Notes: generated from the letters alone by a model not told the origin. Shown: positions 45,061 through 57,084, numbered from the stretch's first letter. The stretch: 64,000 nt of DNA from Echinometra lucunter (GCA_029962745.1 CM057156.1:4146632-4210631), one strand, 5' to 3'. Numbers and translations: made by a program.

Positions 45061-45579
45061 AAGTTAGTCCCAAACCAAAGTTCCCCTCCAAACTAAGAGT
45101 AAGACCAGGCCCAAGCCCAAGGCCAAGAAAAGATTTAGATTTAGGGTCTAGTCCAGTCAGTGTTAGACCTGGATCTAGAGCTCTAGTCTCTAGATCTAGA
45201 AGACTATATATCTAGGTTCTGTTCAATTAGTTCCACATCTACTGAAGATCAACTAAATTCCAGTGTTAATTCAATAAATTGGTTGAAAAAACTGAATGAA
45301 AATCAGAAATTGTTACAATTTTGCATGCAGAATCTGTATAGGGCCTACCCCAGTATTATTGTTGTGCTAATTTCTTGTGCAGACTTGTTAATGCCTGTAT
45401 GAGAAATCCTTTGGCAGGATTATGTAATCATTTAGGACGACTGCACTGGACCACAAATCCACTGGTATCTACTAATTATAAGACTAAAAACCTCACATAG
45501 TGCATATGGATAATTTAGACTTTTCCTTTATTAGCAACTAGCAATCTCAAGAAAATATCAAATGATAACCTCATTGTTC

Positions 45580-45635
45580 ATCATTACTTTTTTTTTTAAT
45601 AGTTTTTTTTTTTTTTGGGGGGGGGGGGGGTGTTG
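45580..45635. repeat. Oligo-T followed by oligo-G run
   Basis: T runs at 45588-45617 followed by about 13 G. A (TC)n tract also occurs at about 46342-46366. These are microsatellites within the 6.4-kb element. Confidence 0.7.
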
Positions 45636-46760
45636 GCTGCGCTTAAATTTACCCTTAAATTGCCTGTATTGGAATGCAAGTTTCATCGTTTTGTACACAT
45701 GAATTCATGATGAAGTAAACATAGATTTGATAACATTCCATGATTCATCCACGGACTGTTTTTATCCAATGATAATTATTTACTATTTGATATTTATTAC
45801 AGGATGCTGGACCATAATTAATGATTTGATGGAGTTGACACAGACTGAAGATGCAGAACTTCAATACAGAACTTCGCTTCATGAGAGGCAGGATATGCCA
45901 TGAAAGAAATGTTGGCAGATGTCATGTTAGCTTTTTTTTTTTACTTTAGCATTTAGAGGTAATTTTGCATACTGATATTGCATTATTAAACTACTTTGTT
46001 AAAGCACAGATCATATCATGAGTATAACAGTCTCTATCTGATGAATATGTGACCAGCATCATAAGATCAATTCATACATAAACCTTATGTAGCCTTGGCT
46101 AAATTTCTTTTAATATTGGAATGGTTCAAATAATTTCTTTTCCAGTAATTATGAACTGACTGAATTAATCTGCTTAGTCATTATCATTTGTTTTAAAAAA
46201 AATCCCTAGTGTAAAGACACTTTAAATGTAGGTTAGTTTACATGTCAGTTTTTCAGTAATGAAAAGAGCTGAAAGCATGAATAATCTGATAATATAAACT
46301 ATTTCTGTTTGTCTTTCTTTCATTTCCTCTGCCCTCCCTTTATCTCTCTCTCTCTCTCTCTCTCTCCCCCCTTCTGTCTTCCTTTAATTTCTCCTCTTTA
46401 TTTTATTTTCTTTTGCAGAGCAAAATCAAAATGATGCATGCTACGAAGAATCATCACACCGCAATCTTTGGCAAAGACAGAGAGAAACGGGCAGAGATTT
46501 ACATCTGCTGAGGGCAAGAAAATAGACCAAGCACAGACTGAGCAGAGATACAATGTTACTGCCTGCCCAAATAAGTGGTGGAATTTCAGGCAGCCATTGT
46601 CCATGGCAGTAGCCTAAAATTTAGCTTTGGCATAGACAGAAATTTAGAAAGGGGAAGGGGAAAAATATTCCCATATCCCACCTTGTTTTTCTTCTTCTGG
46701 TTAACAAAGAATTGTAGAGTTAAAGGACTCTTATCTCAGTTCATTGCATTCTTTTTTCTT

Positions 46761-47636
46761 TGATTTTTCCCCTTTCAAGTTAAACATTTCTTTGTGAATA
46801 TGCCATATGGTGAAGAAGTCGGGGCAGCCTGTAAAAGAGTCTCATTTTCACTGACAACTGCCATAAGCTACTGAAACCCTTGCATCTGATGGGAACAAAT
46901 CATTATTGGGCTAAAGTTCTTCAAAAATTTCAGAACATTTAAAAAGATGTTCTTTTTTTTATATATTATTTGTGTGGTCCTAGCACTTTGTTTTGAATGA
47001 GTAGTCTATTATCCCCATTAAATGTTCATTTTTCACCAAAACAGGTATTGTCAAGAGCAAATAGGAGATGCCCTCTCCAAATTGTGAATCTGATTTGGAT
47101 TCAGTATAGTTCTAAAATTTGCCATTAGGTTAGTCAATTACATCTTCAGACTTTCGGCATCAAGCCATAAAATATTTCAAAGAAAGGTAGGGGCATTTAG
47201 CTGAGTATTCTAATTTAATGTTCAAAACTTATTGTTATGTTTAAGCATTTGCACTACATCGTTTCAGAATTTGAAGAGAGATTAGCTAATTGCAATTTTA
47301 GATGACAGATAAAGTAAAACTATCATGTTATCAAATTTACAACAATATTCCAAAGAATAAGTAAAAAATGAATGATTTTGCTCTTAAAGCATCAGGAAGT
47401 CCCTTTACAAAACAAAGAAAATAAAAGAAAAGTTTTGTGTTAATTTTTTTCCTTCTCAATCCTAAACGGGAATGTACTGAGATCTAAAACTTTACAAGTG
47501 TCTTTCTGTGGCTTATAGCAATATAAAGTAAAGCTTTTGTGCAGATTGGTTGATGCTTGCAAATGTGGGCTACTACCTATGAAGAGAAATTAGAGTCTCT
47601 TGTGAAACTAAGAAATAACCTGAAATGATTTTTTTT
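46761..47636. other. No recognisable feature
   Basis: AT-rich interior of the 6.4-kb element. There is no frame, repeat or hairpin that I can support. Confidence 0.4.
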
Positions 47637-48615
47637 AGAATGTGTAGAACACACACATTTTTTTTTTTTTTTTTGGTATGAAAGTCTTTATTTTCCATAT
47701 GATGTAACTATGTAATTCAAAGGTACAGAAATTGTGTTACCATATGCAATAATTTTTGTTGCATGTTAGTTTTAAAGTATAAGAATTTATTTCATACTCA
47801 TCCATGGCCGTACACAGCAGGGGAAAGGGGTGCAGAGGGGAAGCATCCTTGTGACCAAGTTTTTTCCAAAAAAAATTTACGTGTCTTGCCCCCCCCCGAA
47901 AAAAATTTCTGCATATGGCCATGTATTCGTCTCATTTTTGTCCTCAGCCGAGTGAATTTTTTTGCTTTGATGGCATGTTACTCACATTCAACTTTTATTA
48001 TAACAAATGATTTTTTTTTTTTTTAGCATGTGTAGAACAAATGCATTTTTTTTTTCACTATGAAAGTCTTGATTTTCCATATGACGTATCTACAGAATTC
48101 ATAGGTACAGAAATTATGTTACAAAATGCAATATTTTTTGTTGCATGTTATTTTTGAAGTATAAGAATTTATTTCATACTCGTCCATGGCCATACGCGGC
48201 AGGAGGAAGGGGGTCAGTTGCCCCTCCCCCCCCTCCGAAATTTTAAAAACTGACATAATTTTACTGAAAATTTTCTTAAAATCCACCAAATCCCTCAATT
48301 TCACTTTTAAAGATACAAAAGTATCCTTGTGACCAGCTCGGTGACTTCACTCCCTCGTTTTCAAGTTTAAAAAAAGAAAAATACTTGCCCCCCCCCTGAA
48401 AAAATTTCTTCGTACGGCCATGTACTCGTCTCATTTTTTGCCCTCGGCCAAATGAAAAATTCTTGGTTTGATGGCATGTACAGAAAAATCAAGTGTTTTC
48501 AGTATTGAATCCAAGCAGTATACTTGAAAATGAATTATGACTTTCTTGCTATAATAGAGTGATGGTCAAATTTTCACTGTCATGTTACTCACATTCAACT
48601 TTTATTATAATAAAA
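47637..48615 (+). repeat. Tandem direct duplication, two unequal units
   Basis: The order TGTAGAACA, ATGAAAGTCTT, TTTCATACTC, CCATGGCC, ATCCTTGTGACCA, GGCCATGTA and ACTCACATTCAACTTTTATT occurs in 47637-48010 and again in 48024-48615. The second unit has about 200 extra bases. T and C homopolymers lie at matching places. No gene is seen. Confidence 0.75.
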
Positions 48616-49620
48616 TATTTGAAGATGAACTTCCCTTTTGAGGTGGAAGCCAATATGTTGTAAGCGCAATGAACACCAATACAATCGAATCGTTTATGCT
48701 AAGTAATTGACTTAGAAAGTAGCAGTCTATACTGAGAATTAGTTGCTACTGGTCATGTATGTGAGCAGTATTCAAGCTGATTTTCATAAACGTTGCCAAA
48801 ACTACGTACTGCACTCATGGATGGAAATCTGTCTTGAAAGGTGAGGGGAAGCATAAGAAATTCCAATAGGTGTCTCCTTGTATCTGAAACTTCACTAAAA
48901 AAAAAAATATTAAAAATCCCCCCCCCAAAAAAAAAAAATGGGCGGGGAGGAAGCTAGGTTTGATAAAATGCCTTCACCTTCCAAATTGTGGGTACACGAT
49001 TGTGAGGACATGCCCCCCTTGGAATTTCCGTCCTAATGCAAAGGTTGAAGAGTTTCCCTTCCCCCTTTACTATTATTTGGGAGGGGGTGTTAATAAAATT
49101 AACATGCATTTGATTAGAGATATTGAATCAGATTTAGCATTTTAATAATTTCACTAGAATAAATGATTCTTTCATATTATGTACGAAAAACTCTGCCACT
49201 TTAAAAGTCTGTTATACTTCAAGAATGCTTTGTGGAGAGGGGTGTGTCTTTCAACGCATATGCAGGATTGGGGAGGGGGACATTTATGGCCAGAAAATTG
49301 GAAATTGACAGAATGCGAGAGAGAGAAAAGGGATGATCTGAAGACAGTGTAGACGTAGTGATAGATATAAAGAAAGAGAGAAAAGGCAAAAACGTGGAGA
49401 GTTTTATTGAGTTGAATGACAGAGAGTGAGAGAGAGGAACAAAGCTAAATCTTTTAAAATGAATTTCTTATAATCAGCGAATGGACAACAAAAGAGGAGA
49501 GTGGTTATAGAAGATATGCTATAGAGAAGAAATAAAGATTGTTGAGTGAGTGAACTGATTTTAGCATGACTTCATGATATAAAATTTAACCAATTGACAC
49601 CCAGTATTGAGGAAATGGAC
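48616..49620. other. No gene; A/C homopolymers and GA tracts
   Basis: C/A runs at 48920-48940 and GAGAGA clusters at 49310-49440 are the only features. Confidence 0.35.
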
Positions 49621-49998
49621 TGGGGGGGGGGGGGCACGGGCCTAATATGGTCTACGGGGGTGTGTCGCTGAGATGAGTCCTTTTTTTGGAAGAAATCCCT
49701 AAACATGTGGTATAGTTTCGAGTCGGAAAATCCCTAAACATGCTCCTCCCTTTTTTAAAATCAGCAATTCTATATTATAATTTTAGAGTACACATCCGAG
49801 AGTCGGGAAATCCTTTAACACGCCCCTTACTTGTTAAAAATGAGTAACTTTTTTCTTTAGAGTAGGCCTATACATCCGAGGTGCATAATCCCTAATAATG
49901 GGTGCCCTTCTCTGCCAAAATGGCCATTAAACATGGGTACGATTATGAAGGCTTCAGCAACACACCCCCGTCGGCACCAAATTGGAGCCCCGGGATGA
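49621..49998. mobile_element. Small foldback element with AATCCCTAAACATG words
   Basis: ACGGGGGTGTGTCGCTGA at about 49654-49671 is mirrored by TCAGCAACACACCCCCGT at about 49954-49971. Four irregular internal units carry GGAAATCCCTAAACATG-like phrases. The outer ends run into a G run on the left and CCCCGGG on the right. It is nested in the 6.4-kb element. Confidence 0.6.
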
Positions 49999-50535
49999 AC
50001 TGCCGTCTGTAAGAATAGAGTTTGCTCAAAATTATTATGAAATGAGTTTATATTAATCCTTATCCAAAAGAAAACTGAAAGAGAGAGAGAGAGAGAGAGA
50101 GGGGGGGATGATCACACACATAAGGAAATGGATTGAGCATAGCAGTATAGTGTATGCTTAAAAAATTCGGAATTATGTTTGAATAAAAGAATTTTAGAAC
50201 AATAATGGTACCAAACAGCTGCAGGGGAATGATTCGTAAATGCCATTCTGGCTCAAAACAGAAGACCTTTTTTCACCGGAATCAAACATTGAGATTTTAT
50301 GCTGCATTTCCTTCATTCGGGAAGCTTTATACATATTGTCAGTAAAAAGTGGATACAATCAAATATCGTCTTGCAAGCTGGCAGCAAGGCACCTTCGTTC
50401 TGTTCATGTACTGTAGGTAGCAGACGACGCAACAGACTGGGAGGGAACTATTTTTGATCCCCAGTTTGACCTTTGACCCCGCGCCCCATACCTTGTACAT
50501 ACGCGTGTCGCCACTCTCTCTATAAATCCACTCTG

Positions 50536-51291
50536 GTTCGACACAGTTCGACATACTGCGGTGGGCGCTCCAACTTTTATAGTACACAAGTCAATAGCGC
50601 GTTATGTACATTCGTTCGATTTTTCTGTTTATTTTGACCAATATATGCAGATTTCTTTTAATATTTGTAATGAGAAATTGTCAGGGAAGTTCAGGTCGCA
50701 GCTGTGCGGTGCTCGAATGCCACAAGAATTGGCGAAAGTTTAAAAATTGGAAGCTAACTGAGTGCGAAATTCACTCTCTTTTGACTCATGAAGCCTGTTT
50801 GTGTGAGAAGCCGTACTCCCTACACAGGTTTCCGTAAGCAATGCGAAGGAATCCGTCGCCAGTGCGTAAAAATATCAACAGAAAGGACTTTGAAGTCAAG
50901 AAACATTATCATTATGTACTTTGGCGTAAAATTTAATGAGTGAAAACATGACTTTGTAAACAGGGTAAGATTGAGGGCTCCCGTTTACTACGGCTTCTAT
51001 GCTGCAATCGAACTTATACTGACAAAACTAAGTTGAAAAACTATCGAGAGTACAAAATTACATCATACCTTCATCTGTCAGATATGGCCATTGTCTTACC
51101 TCATATACCCATGTATCCATGCTTTATTTTATTGATCTAGAATAAAGTAAATGGAGCAATATTAGGGCATATCTCATATCTTACATTCATTTTGTACACA
51201 GAGCCAATCGCGGTCAGCGCGCTTGCCTACCGCAGCAATGGCGTCGCCGATAGAGGACCAAATACATAAACCGGAGGTGAAATTGGTCTAT
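50536..51291. mobile_element. 3' part of MITE copy 3 (TATAGACCAATTTCAC family)
   Basis: It resumes the MITE at GTTCGACACAGTTCGACA and runs to the terminal GTGAAATTGGTCTA at 51278-51291. Together with 44072-44104 it makes a full family member interrupted by the 6.4-kb element. Confidence 0.85.
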
Positions 51292-52929
51292 TGTGTAAGT
51301 TAATATTGTCTATTTTGACATGCCGTACCGATGTCTTATGTCAATGATATTTCATCACGCCTATACATTCAAAAGTATATTAACACACTCATGCCCTGCA
51401 CAAAATAATTAGTAGTGATGCAGTTAGAGCATATAATGAGTTTTCCACTTCATCTTTTTGATATGTTTGATATGCATTGTTGCTATGATAACCGTACTGT
51501 TGCAGCCTTAGTATGATAAATACCTCAATTCGTTATTTTCCACTTTTAGCGCTCCACTGCACAGGAACAGCGTCAGTAGATATTAATATGCTAAAAGAAT
51601 TTAAAGGAAGTCATTACACACGTAAGCAATAAAATTCAAAATGAAGGAAACGCGGGAAAATAAAGAAATATATTTGATTTTTTGAAATATGGTATTCGTC
51701 CTTTAAAGTCATCATGGATGAGAAAATATCGAAATCATCATACGGATTGTTGTCCAAAAGATATTACGATGTGGGTGGACGTCCAGCTTTGACAAGTCAT
51801 GTCTATTGCTACACGTCCAAATTTGCCCATGTTTCTTGTATTGTCCATATGATGATTAATGAAGAGTGATGTCATCCAGCGATTAGGGAACCTTTCATTT
51901 TTGTAGGCTAAAAATTCGACTGTCTTTTATAGATTTATGAATATTTGATACACATACAGATATGGGAAATGCAATCTTCTAAGTAATAATACTAATGGTG
52001 GTAGTAGTAGACTTTACAGGATAATTCGTTAAACACAAGGCTATAGCCAGCCACAAGGTCCGAGTATAAAATTACGGTAAAATATGCATTATCACTTTAT
52101 CAGATAAAGCATGTATCAATACAAATGAAATAATAGTCATCGTAGAGAATTCAAAGCATTAAAGTACATGTAAAAAGAGTTTTGTACATTTCATCCTATT
52201 ACAAAATTCTCACGTATGGTTAGTAAATTAAAAAAAAACATGTAAAAAGGACAATATCGTTCTTATAATGCTTTCAGGATGAATGGTTACAGAGGTTTTT
52301 TTTTTTACTTTGGTTCTTAACTTTAATATTTATTTCATAATTTGTTTTCACTTTTTTTCTTCTAACAGTCTAACTCCTTTTTAAGTTGATAATTGATACG
52401 CAAATGACGGTTGTGATATTTTAAGGGAGGGGATTATTACTGTATTAAGAAATGTGTGTCCACCTACAGCAGAAAGTGAAACGTAAAGCATGCTACATAG
52501 TTTGTCTTGTTCGAAGAGTAACAACATGCAGTAGTAATGAAGCATTCATCATATTACCTTGTTTATTGTGGTGGTTTGAAGATCATTCATTTTATTCCAT
52601 AAACATAGGAACCTACCAACTGCTGTTTAACAAATATGTATGTAAAACATATGGGGATTTTTTTCTAAATAATTGCTAGTAGGTTCATAGGTTTAACAAC
52701 CTGCTGATTTTTAAACACCTGTTTTAAGAGTGTAGACAATTGATGCAAAGCCCCTCTAATTACATTAGTAACATTAAAGACAATGTACATCGCTAGACCT
52801 GTCCATCAAAAATGCAGCCCCAGAAATCATACTGAGAAAGTAAGCCTGACTATTTCTTTCTTCAGTGAGTGATTTAGTTGTTTGTTTGAGTGTTTGTTTA
52901 TGCAATAATTGGACAATTGCAGGTGAATG
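51292..52929. other. No recognisable gene or repeat
   Basis: Plain AT-rich DNA with short A and T runs. The 75-codon frame at 52452-52679 has no domain or splice context. Confidence 0.45.
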
Positions 52930-53036
52930 TATTATGTATGTGTGTGGGTGTGCGTGTGTGTATGTGTGCGTGTGTGTGTGTGTGTGATGGGGGGGGGGGG
53001 GAGAGAAGACTACCGCCAAGTTATCTTACTTGTCAG

Positions 53037-53269
53037 TTATGGCCCGTGAGGTAAAGCTGGTTGGCCATCTGGGTTAAGAGGTCCATTGTTTGCCCGCCGA
53101 GTAGCTGGAACATTTCTTAAACATTTTGAGTTAGTGGGGGCTAGGAGTTGGCATCCCTTGTAACGAGAAATGGGACTTCCTGTGCCTCTTCCATGTTGTG
53201 TTTCATGAACATAATAATCCAGCCATATATGGGGAAGGTTGTTCAAAGAATTGTATTCCACTGACATGA
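53037..53269 (-). CDS. Likely terminal exon of locus B (copy 2)
   Basis: Open from the CTACTCAG acceptor to the stop, reading VMSVEYNSLNNLPHIW, DYYVHETQHGRGTG, GCQLLAPTNSKCLRN and PALPHGP. It differs from 27940-27708 at three residues and keeps the frame. Its role is unknown. It depends on the module exon next to it, whose donor is lost in this copy. Confidence 0.35.
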
Positions 53270-54080
53270 CTGAGTAGATTTCCTGCATGCTATAGAATAA
53301 TTATCTTATATCTTCTCAAATTATGACAAATACCTGACAACAGCATATGATTGTTTGTTAAATGCCTTGGTTCGGTTTGAATTGGCATTTCAATTTTCCA
53401 TTTAAATAAACAAACTCAGCTTTCTTATTTTTTTTTTCAGAAGGAAATTACAAGGCATACTTGCTTTTGAAGCACTCTCTTTGCCTCAGACCAAACTTGG
53501 AAAAAAGCAATTTTGACATAACTTTTCAAAAACCTTTTTCATTCTGTCATGTCCGGCAGCAGAGTTATGAATAAGGTATCGTTAGAACTAATGAGGTATT
53601 ATTTACCATGAAACTAACTTAATTATCGGAGAGATAATATTTTTTTATGACAAGCTACTAAGGTAGGATATACTTTTTGATAAACATCCTGATCTCGTAT
53701 ACAGATATGTTAAGTCAGGACATTGTTCATCGGATTGCGGCTCCAAATTGAACCGAGATCCTTTTATTATCTTGCTTAACCGGTTGACTCCTGAATTACT
53801 TCACTTTAACATAGACTTAATACAGGGGCAACCCGGTGACAGAAAGACAACGGCTTAAATAAATCAGAACATCTAGCAAATTAACATCGATCTACACTGG
53901 AAGCTCAATGAATACTTTCAAAACTTCAAAGAAACCTCCAAACGGGAGATTAATGTCTCACTACACTACTACCCCTTTGGTAGAAGTGTGATGCTTTTTA
54001 TAAGAATAAGATGGACGAATAAGTCAGCCGTGAGAAGAATGAATGTAACGGTTAAGAAAGTGCAGTACTGGTCCATTTAT

Positions 54081-54320
54081 CAGGGAATCTGCACACTCGA
54101 TGTCCTGGAGGGATGTTGAGTTTACTCTTCCTTCTGGGACATCCACCATCAACAGATGAAGCAGGAATGAGCTTGGGAATAGTCTGTACCATGCTGCCAT
54201 TGGGATGTTGTTTCTTCTTACACTCGTTGAACATTGGTAAGGTGTAGTTCAAGCCAAGTCCATCCGAACAAAATGACTTTGTCTTTGTCCCATGGCTCAC
54301 TTCTGATGACGCAAGCAAGA
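54081..54320 (-). pseudogene. Three-cysteine module exon of locus B, intact frame but lost donor
   Basis: The 240-base exon starts after a ATCTTGTAG acceptor in phase 1 and reads LLASSEVSHGTKTKSFCSDG, LGLNYTLPMFNECKKK, PNGSMVQTIPKL and HRVCRFP. It is the most complete version of the module at this locus, with one extra cysteine (FCSD) compared with locus A. At its end the GT donor kept in the other two copies (CCCTG|GTAAAT) is AT (CCCTG|ATAAAT), so normal splicing should fail, and read-through stops after about a dozen codons. The matching signal exon is missing from this copy. Confidence 0.6.
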
Positions 54321-54552
54321 CTACAAGATTTTAAAAGAAAATGTAAAAAACAGAAACAGAAGGAAAGCGATTTGAAATCAGACCAAATGTTAAAATGTTC
54401 GGCATATGACACAGAAGTCTAAGAATAACTTAAATAACAATGCAATGAAAAAAAAATAAAAAAGCAACACCAACAACACCAAAAATAACAACTACAACAC
54501 TACACAAAAGGGCAGTCGATCAATATAAAAAGATTAAAATGAATGAGAAATG

Positions 54553-55414
54553 GATCATCACCATCACCAGCATCATTGTAATAATAATTATTATATTTTT
54601 GGATAAAAAATCAATCCTCTAGTGATTAACTAAAGGAGCTTCACTGATCATTTGTATTATCAACTATTTCACAATATTGGCATCTATGGCACTTTTCATG
54701 ACTACACGGTGAAAGTATACTATTTAGAAAATAATGTCACATTTTATGACGACATAAATTTCCAAACAGTACAATATTTGTGAAATTACGTCACAATGAA
54801 GCAATCACCTACCCCAAAATACTAGTATTCAGCAGGCCAGCTCGAATGCCTACCATGGGCAACTCTCTCGGTGTGACGGCTAAGTACTACGGCTAAATAC
54901 TACGTATACCATGTATACCGTATAGCGCGAATAAAAAAGAAGAAGAAAAAAAAAGAAGAAGAAGAAGAAGAAGAAGAAGAAGAAGAAGGAAAAGATGAAG
55001 AAAAGAGAAACCAACGAACGAAAGAATGTAAATAGTGTAAATATGTTGAGACTAGAGTGACATTTTTTTTTCCTGTTAAAACTTGGCTTTGATTAATTTT
55101 GGAGATGAAAATATGAGCACAAGACCACCAAAGAGAATAAAAGGCAAGCCATTTTGCTATTTCCTTCTCATGTTTAATTTTTTATCCAAAATATAAAACA
55201 TTTCGACGTTTTGCTGAAAAATATGGAATCACGTTGAGCCTGAGCCTGAGCCCTTCAGTAAGAGTACTATTTCGGAGCTATTTCTTGCCATAGTTTTAAT
55301 CTGAAACTCTCCAGGCAAAGTATATTGGTATATCATCATTATCATCATCACCGTCAGCATCACAATGATCATAATGATATTAATAATTATTATCATTACC
55401 TTCATCATTACCAT
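54553..55414 (+). repeat. Direct duplication, copy 2, part 2
   Basis: Matches 30913-31813 and includes a shorter (AGA)n tract at about 54936-54987. It stops inside the (ATC)n tract where the N gap begins. Confidence 0.9.
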
Positions 55415-55914
55415 NNNNNNNNNNNNNNNNNNNNNNNNNNNNNNNNNNNNNNNNNNNNNNNNNNNNNNNNNNNNNNNNNNNNNNNNNNNNNNNNNNNNNN
55501 NNNNNNNNNNNNNNNNNNNNNNNNNNNNNNNNNNNNNNNNNNNNNNNNNNNNNNNNNNNNNNNNNNNNNNNNNNNNNNNNNNNNNNNNNNNNNNNNNNNN
55601 NNNNNNNNNNNNNNNNNNNNNNNNNNNNNNNNNNNNNNNNNNNNNNNNNNNNNNNNNNNNNNNNNNNNNNNNNNNNNNNNNNNNNNNNNNNNNNNNNNNN
55701 NNNNNNNNNNNNNNNNNNNNNNNNNNNNNNNNNNNNNNNNNNNNNNNNNNNNNNNNNNNNNNNNNNNNNNNNNNNNNNNNNNNNNNNNNNNNNNNNNNNN
55801 NNNNNNNNNNNNNNNNNNNNNNNNNNNNNNNNNNNNNNNNNNNNNNNNNNNNNNNNNNNNNNNNNNNNNNNNNNNNNNNNNNNNNNNNNNNNNNNNNNNN
55901 NNNNNNNNNNNNNN
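55415..55914. other. Assembly gap of 500 N
   Basis: Exactly 500 undetermined bases, a placeholder length. The frames that read through it are meaningless. Left of it is a direct copy of 27.6-31.8 kb, and right of it an inverted copy of 15.9-9.5 kb. Confidence 0.98.
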
Positions 55915-56559
55915 GCGCCACATTTTTGTGCACAGGTCCATGGTTCTCGCCAGTGCATAACACCCATGGTTCCAGTACCATGCGCAAAGGGTTTCAGACA
56001 AGGAAGAACCATGTGTGAAATTGCTGCACCATGCGTGGCAACAAGGGTAAAAAAATATTGGAGTATATGTTCCTAACAATAATGATAAATGTCACAGAAT
56101 TGTTTTACATTTTGCCAATGTATTTTTACTTTTATTCCATTAGCAGACAACTCCTGCTTACCAAGAAGTATTTTTCATTCTTTTACTATAGCATATACTG
56201 CCGCCACACCTAACTTTAGATGTTATTTCGTAAAACTTCAGAAACTTCCACGCTTTGCGCAGAGTGGGAACCGTGTGTGGATTTTTGACAGGTCTATGGG
56301 GTATGGGGCGACAAAACATTGTCGCCGAGGCAGGACACAGTTTGGTTTGCTGCCTGGCTGTAAAAAGCGCAACAATCGAATTCCTCAAAAGTTAGCGAAA
56401 ACATTGTTGTCACGAGATTGTTTGCGCAAATTTTAACAAAACTCTCTCTTATTTGAAATTGACGCGTTATTAAATGCGTGTTCATTAGTATAAGTGGTGG
56501 CACAGAGAGAAACTTAAGAGCTATTAAGTATTATTATGTCAGTTTAACTTCTCATGTCA

Positions 56560-57065
56560 GCAATAACTGTCCCTTTTACCATGTGGATTTGTTATTGCTT
56601 GTTGGTCATTACTTTTCAGCATGGATTTCTTGGATTATTATAGTGCTTATGTCTGTCTCATTATTAGTCATTATTAATCTAAATTTCTCTTCTTCGTTTA
56701 GTGTTTGAAAATTTTGTAAAGTCATGTTGAGTTTAGACATCAGTCTTGATCTAAGATCGTTTAAATGGGTGCATTTCATTAGGAAGTGCGTTTCATCCCC
56801 TACGCCTGTATTACAAAGTGAGCATATCCTATCTATTTGTGGTAATTTCTTGTAGCGACCTTCCTAAATCATTAGATTACTGTTACTTATCCTGATTTAA
56901 GCATGTTTAGTATATTTTGATTTTTGTGTTTTCTCCATATCAAGCAAAAGGCAGTTTTCCAATTTATAATTTGTTTTTTAGGGTTTTATATGTTCTTAAT
57001 TTTGGAGAGTAGTCAATGTTATCATCATTTATAAGGCTGTCCTTCCAGGCTTTTTTATATCTGGC
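56560..57065 (-). pseudogene. LINE D ORF2 C-terminus (right copy)
   Basis: Mirror of 14725-15200. The zinc-knuckle codons are present, but a TAG at 56866-56864 replaces the GAG of the IEEGRY phrase, so this copy is more damaged. The stretch 55915-56559 is the non-coding mirror of 15201-15892. Confidence 0.6.
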
Positions 57066-57084
57066 TTTTGATTTGCCCCGGGAA

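Larger units (their letters stand above)
44145..46760 (+). ncRNA. Possible spliced transcript inside the 6.4-kb element
   Basis: Three exon-like blocks line up: a first exon ending TTTCA|GTAAGT at 44248, a second starting after TTATTACAG at 45803 and ending perhaps at GAG|GTAATT (45958), and a third starting after TCTTTTGCAG at 46419. A TTTATAGAG sequence inside the left TIR could act as a TATA-like signal about 30 bases ahead of the first exon. No coherent protein is encoded across the blocks. This is inference from splice-site shape only. The blocks may also be untranslated exons of a captured gene. Confidence 0.2.
44105..50535. mobile_element. 6.4-kb TIR element, hAT-like, inserted in a MITE
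   Basis: The 28-base inverted ends at 44105-44132 and 50508-50535 differ at one position and start CAGAGTGGATTTATAGAG. They are flanked on both sides by the 8-base duplication GTTCGACA (44097-44104 and 50536-50543). Removing the insert restores the MITE sequence seen at 3315-4108 and 59780-60570. An 8-base duplication with CAG at the tips fits the hAT superfamily. A TCAAAAATAGTTCCCTC motif is repeated, inverted, near both ends. No transposase or other long frame was found in the 6.4 kb. The inside holds a strong hairpin, a tandem duplication, a small foldback element and splice-like signals. It may be non-autonomous or carry captured host DNA. Confidence 0.75.
52960..54553 (+). repeat. Direct duplication, copy 2, part 1
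   Basis: Starts in a (TG)n-(G)n tract and matches 27640-29233. It joins directly at about 54553 to the counterpart of 30913. It therefore lacks the signal exon, the triplet tracts and the LINE end of copy 1. Confidence 0.9.

Noticed and set aside
51292..52929. Gene in the quiet stretch beside the MITE
   Set aside because: No frame above about 75 codons and no paired splice signals with domain-like codons.
55229..56079. Five frames of about 210-250 codons on both strands
   Set aside because: They consist mostly of X from the 500-N gap.
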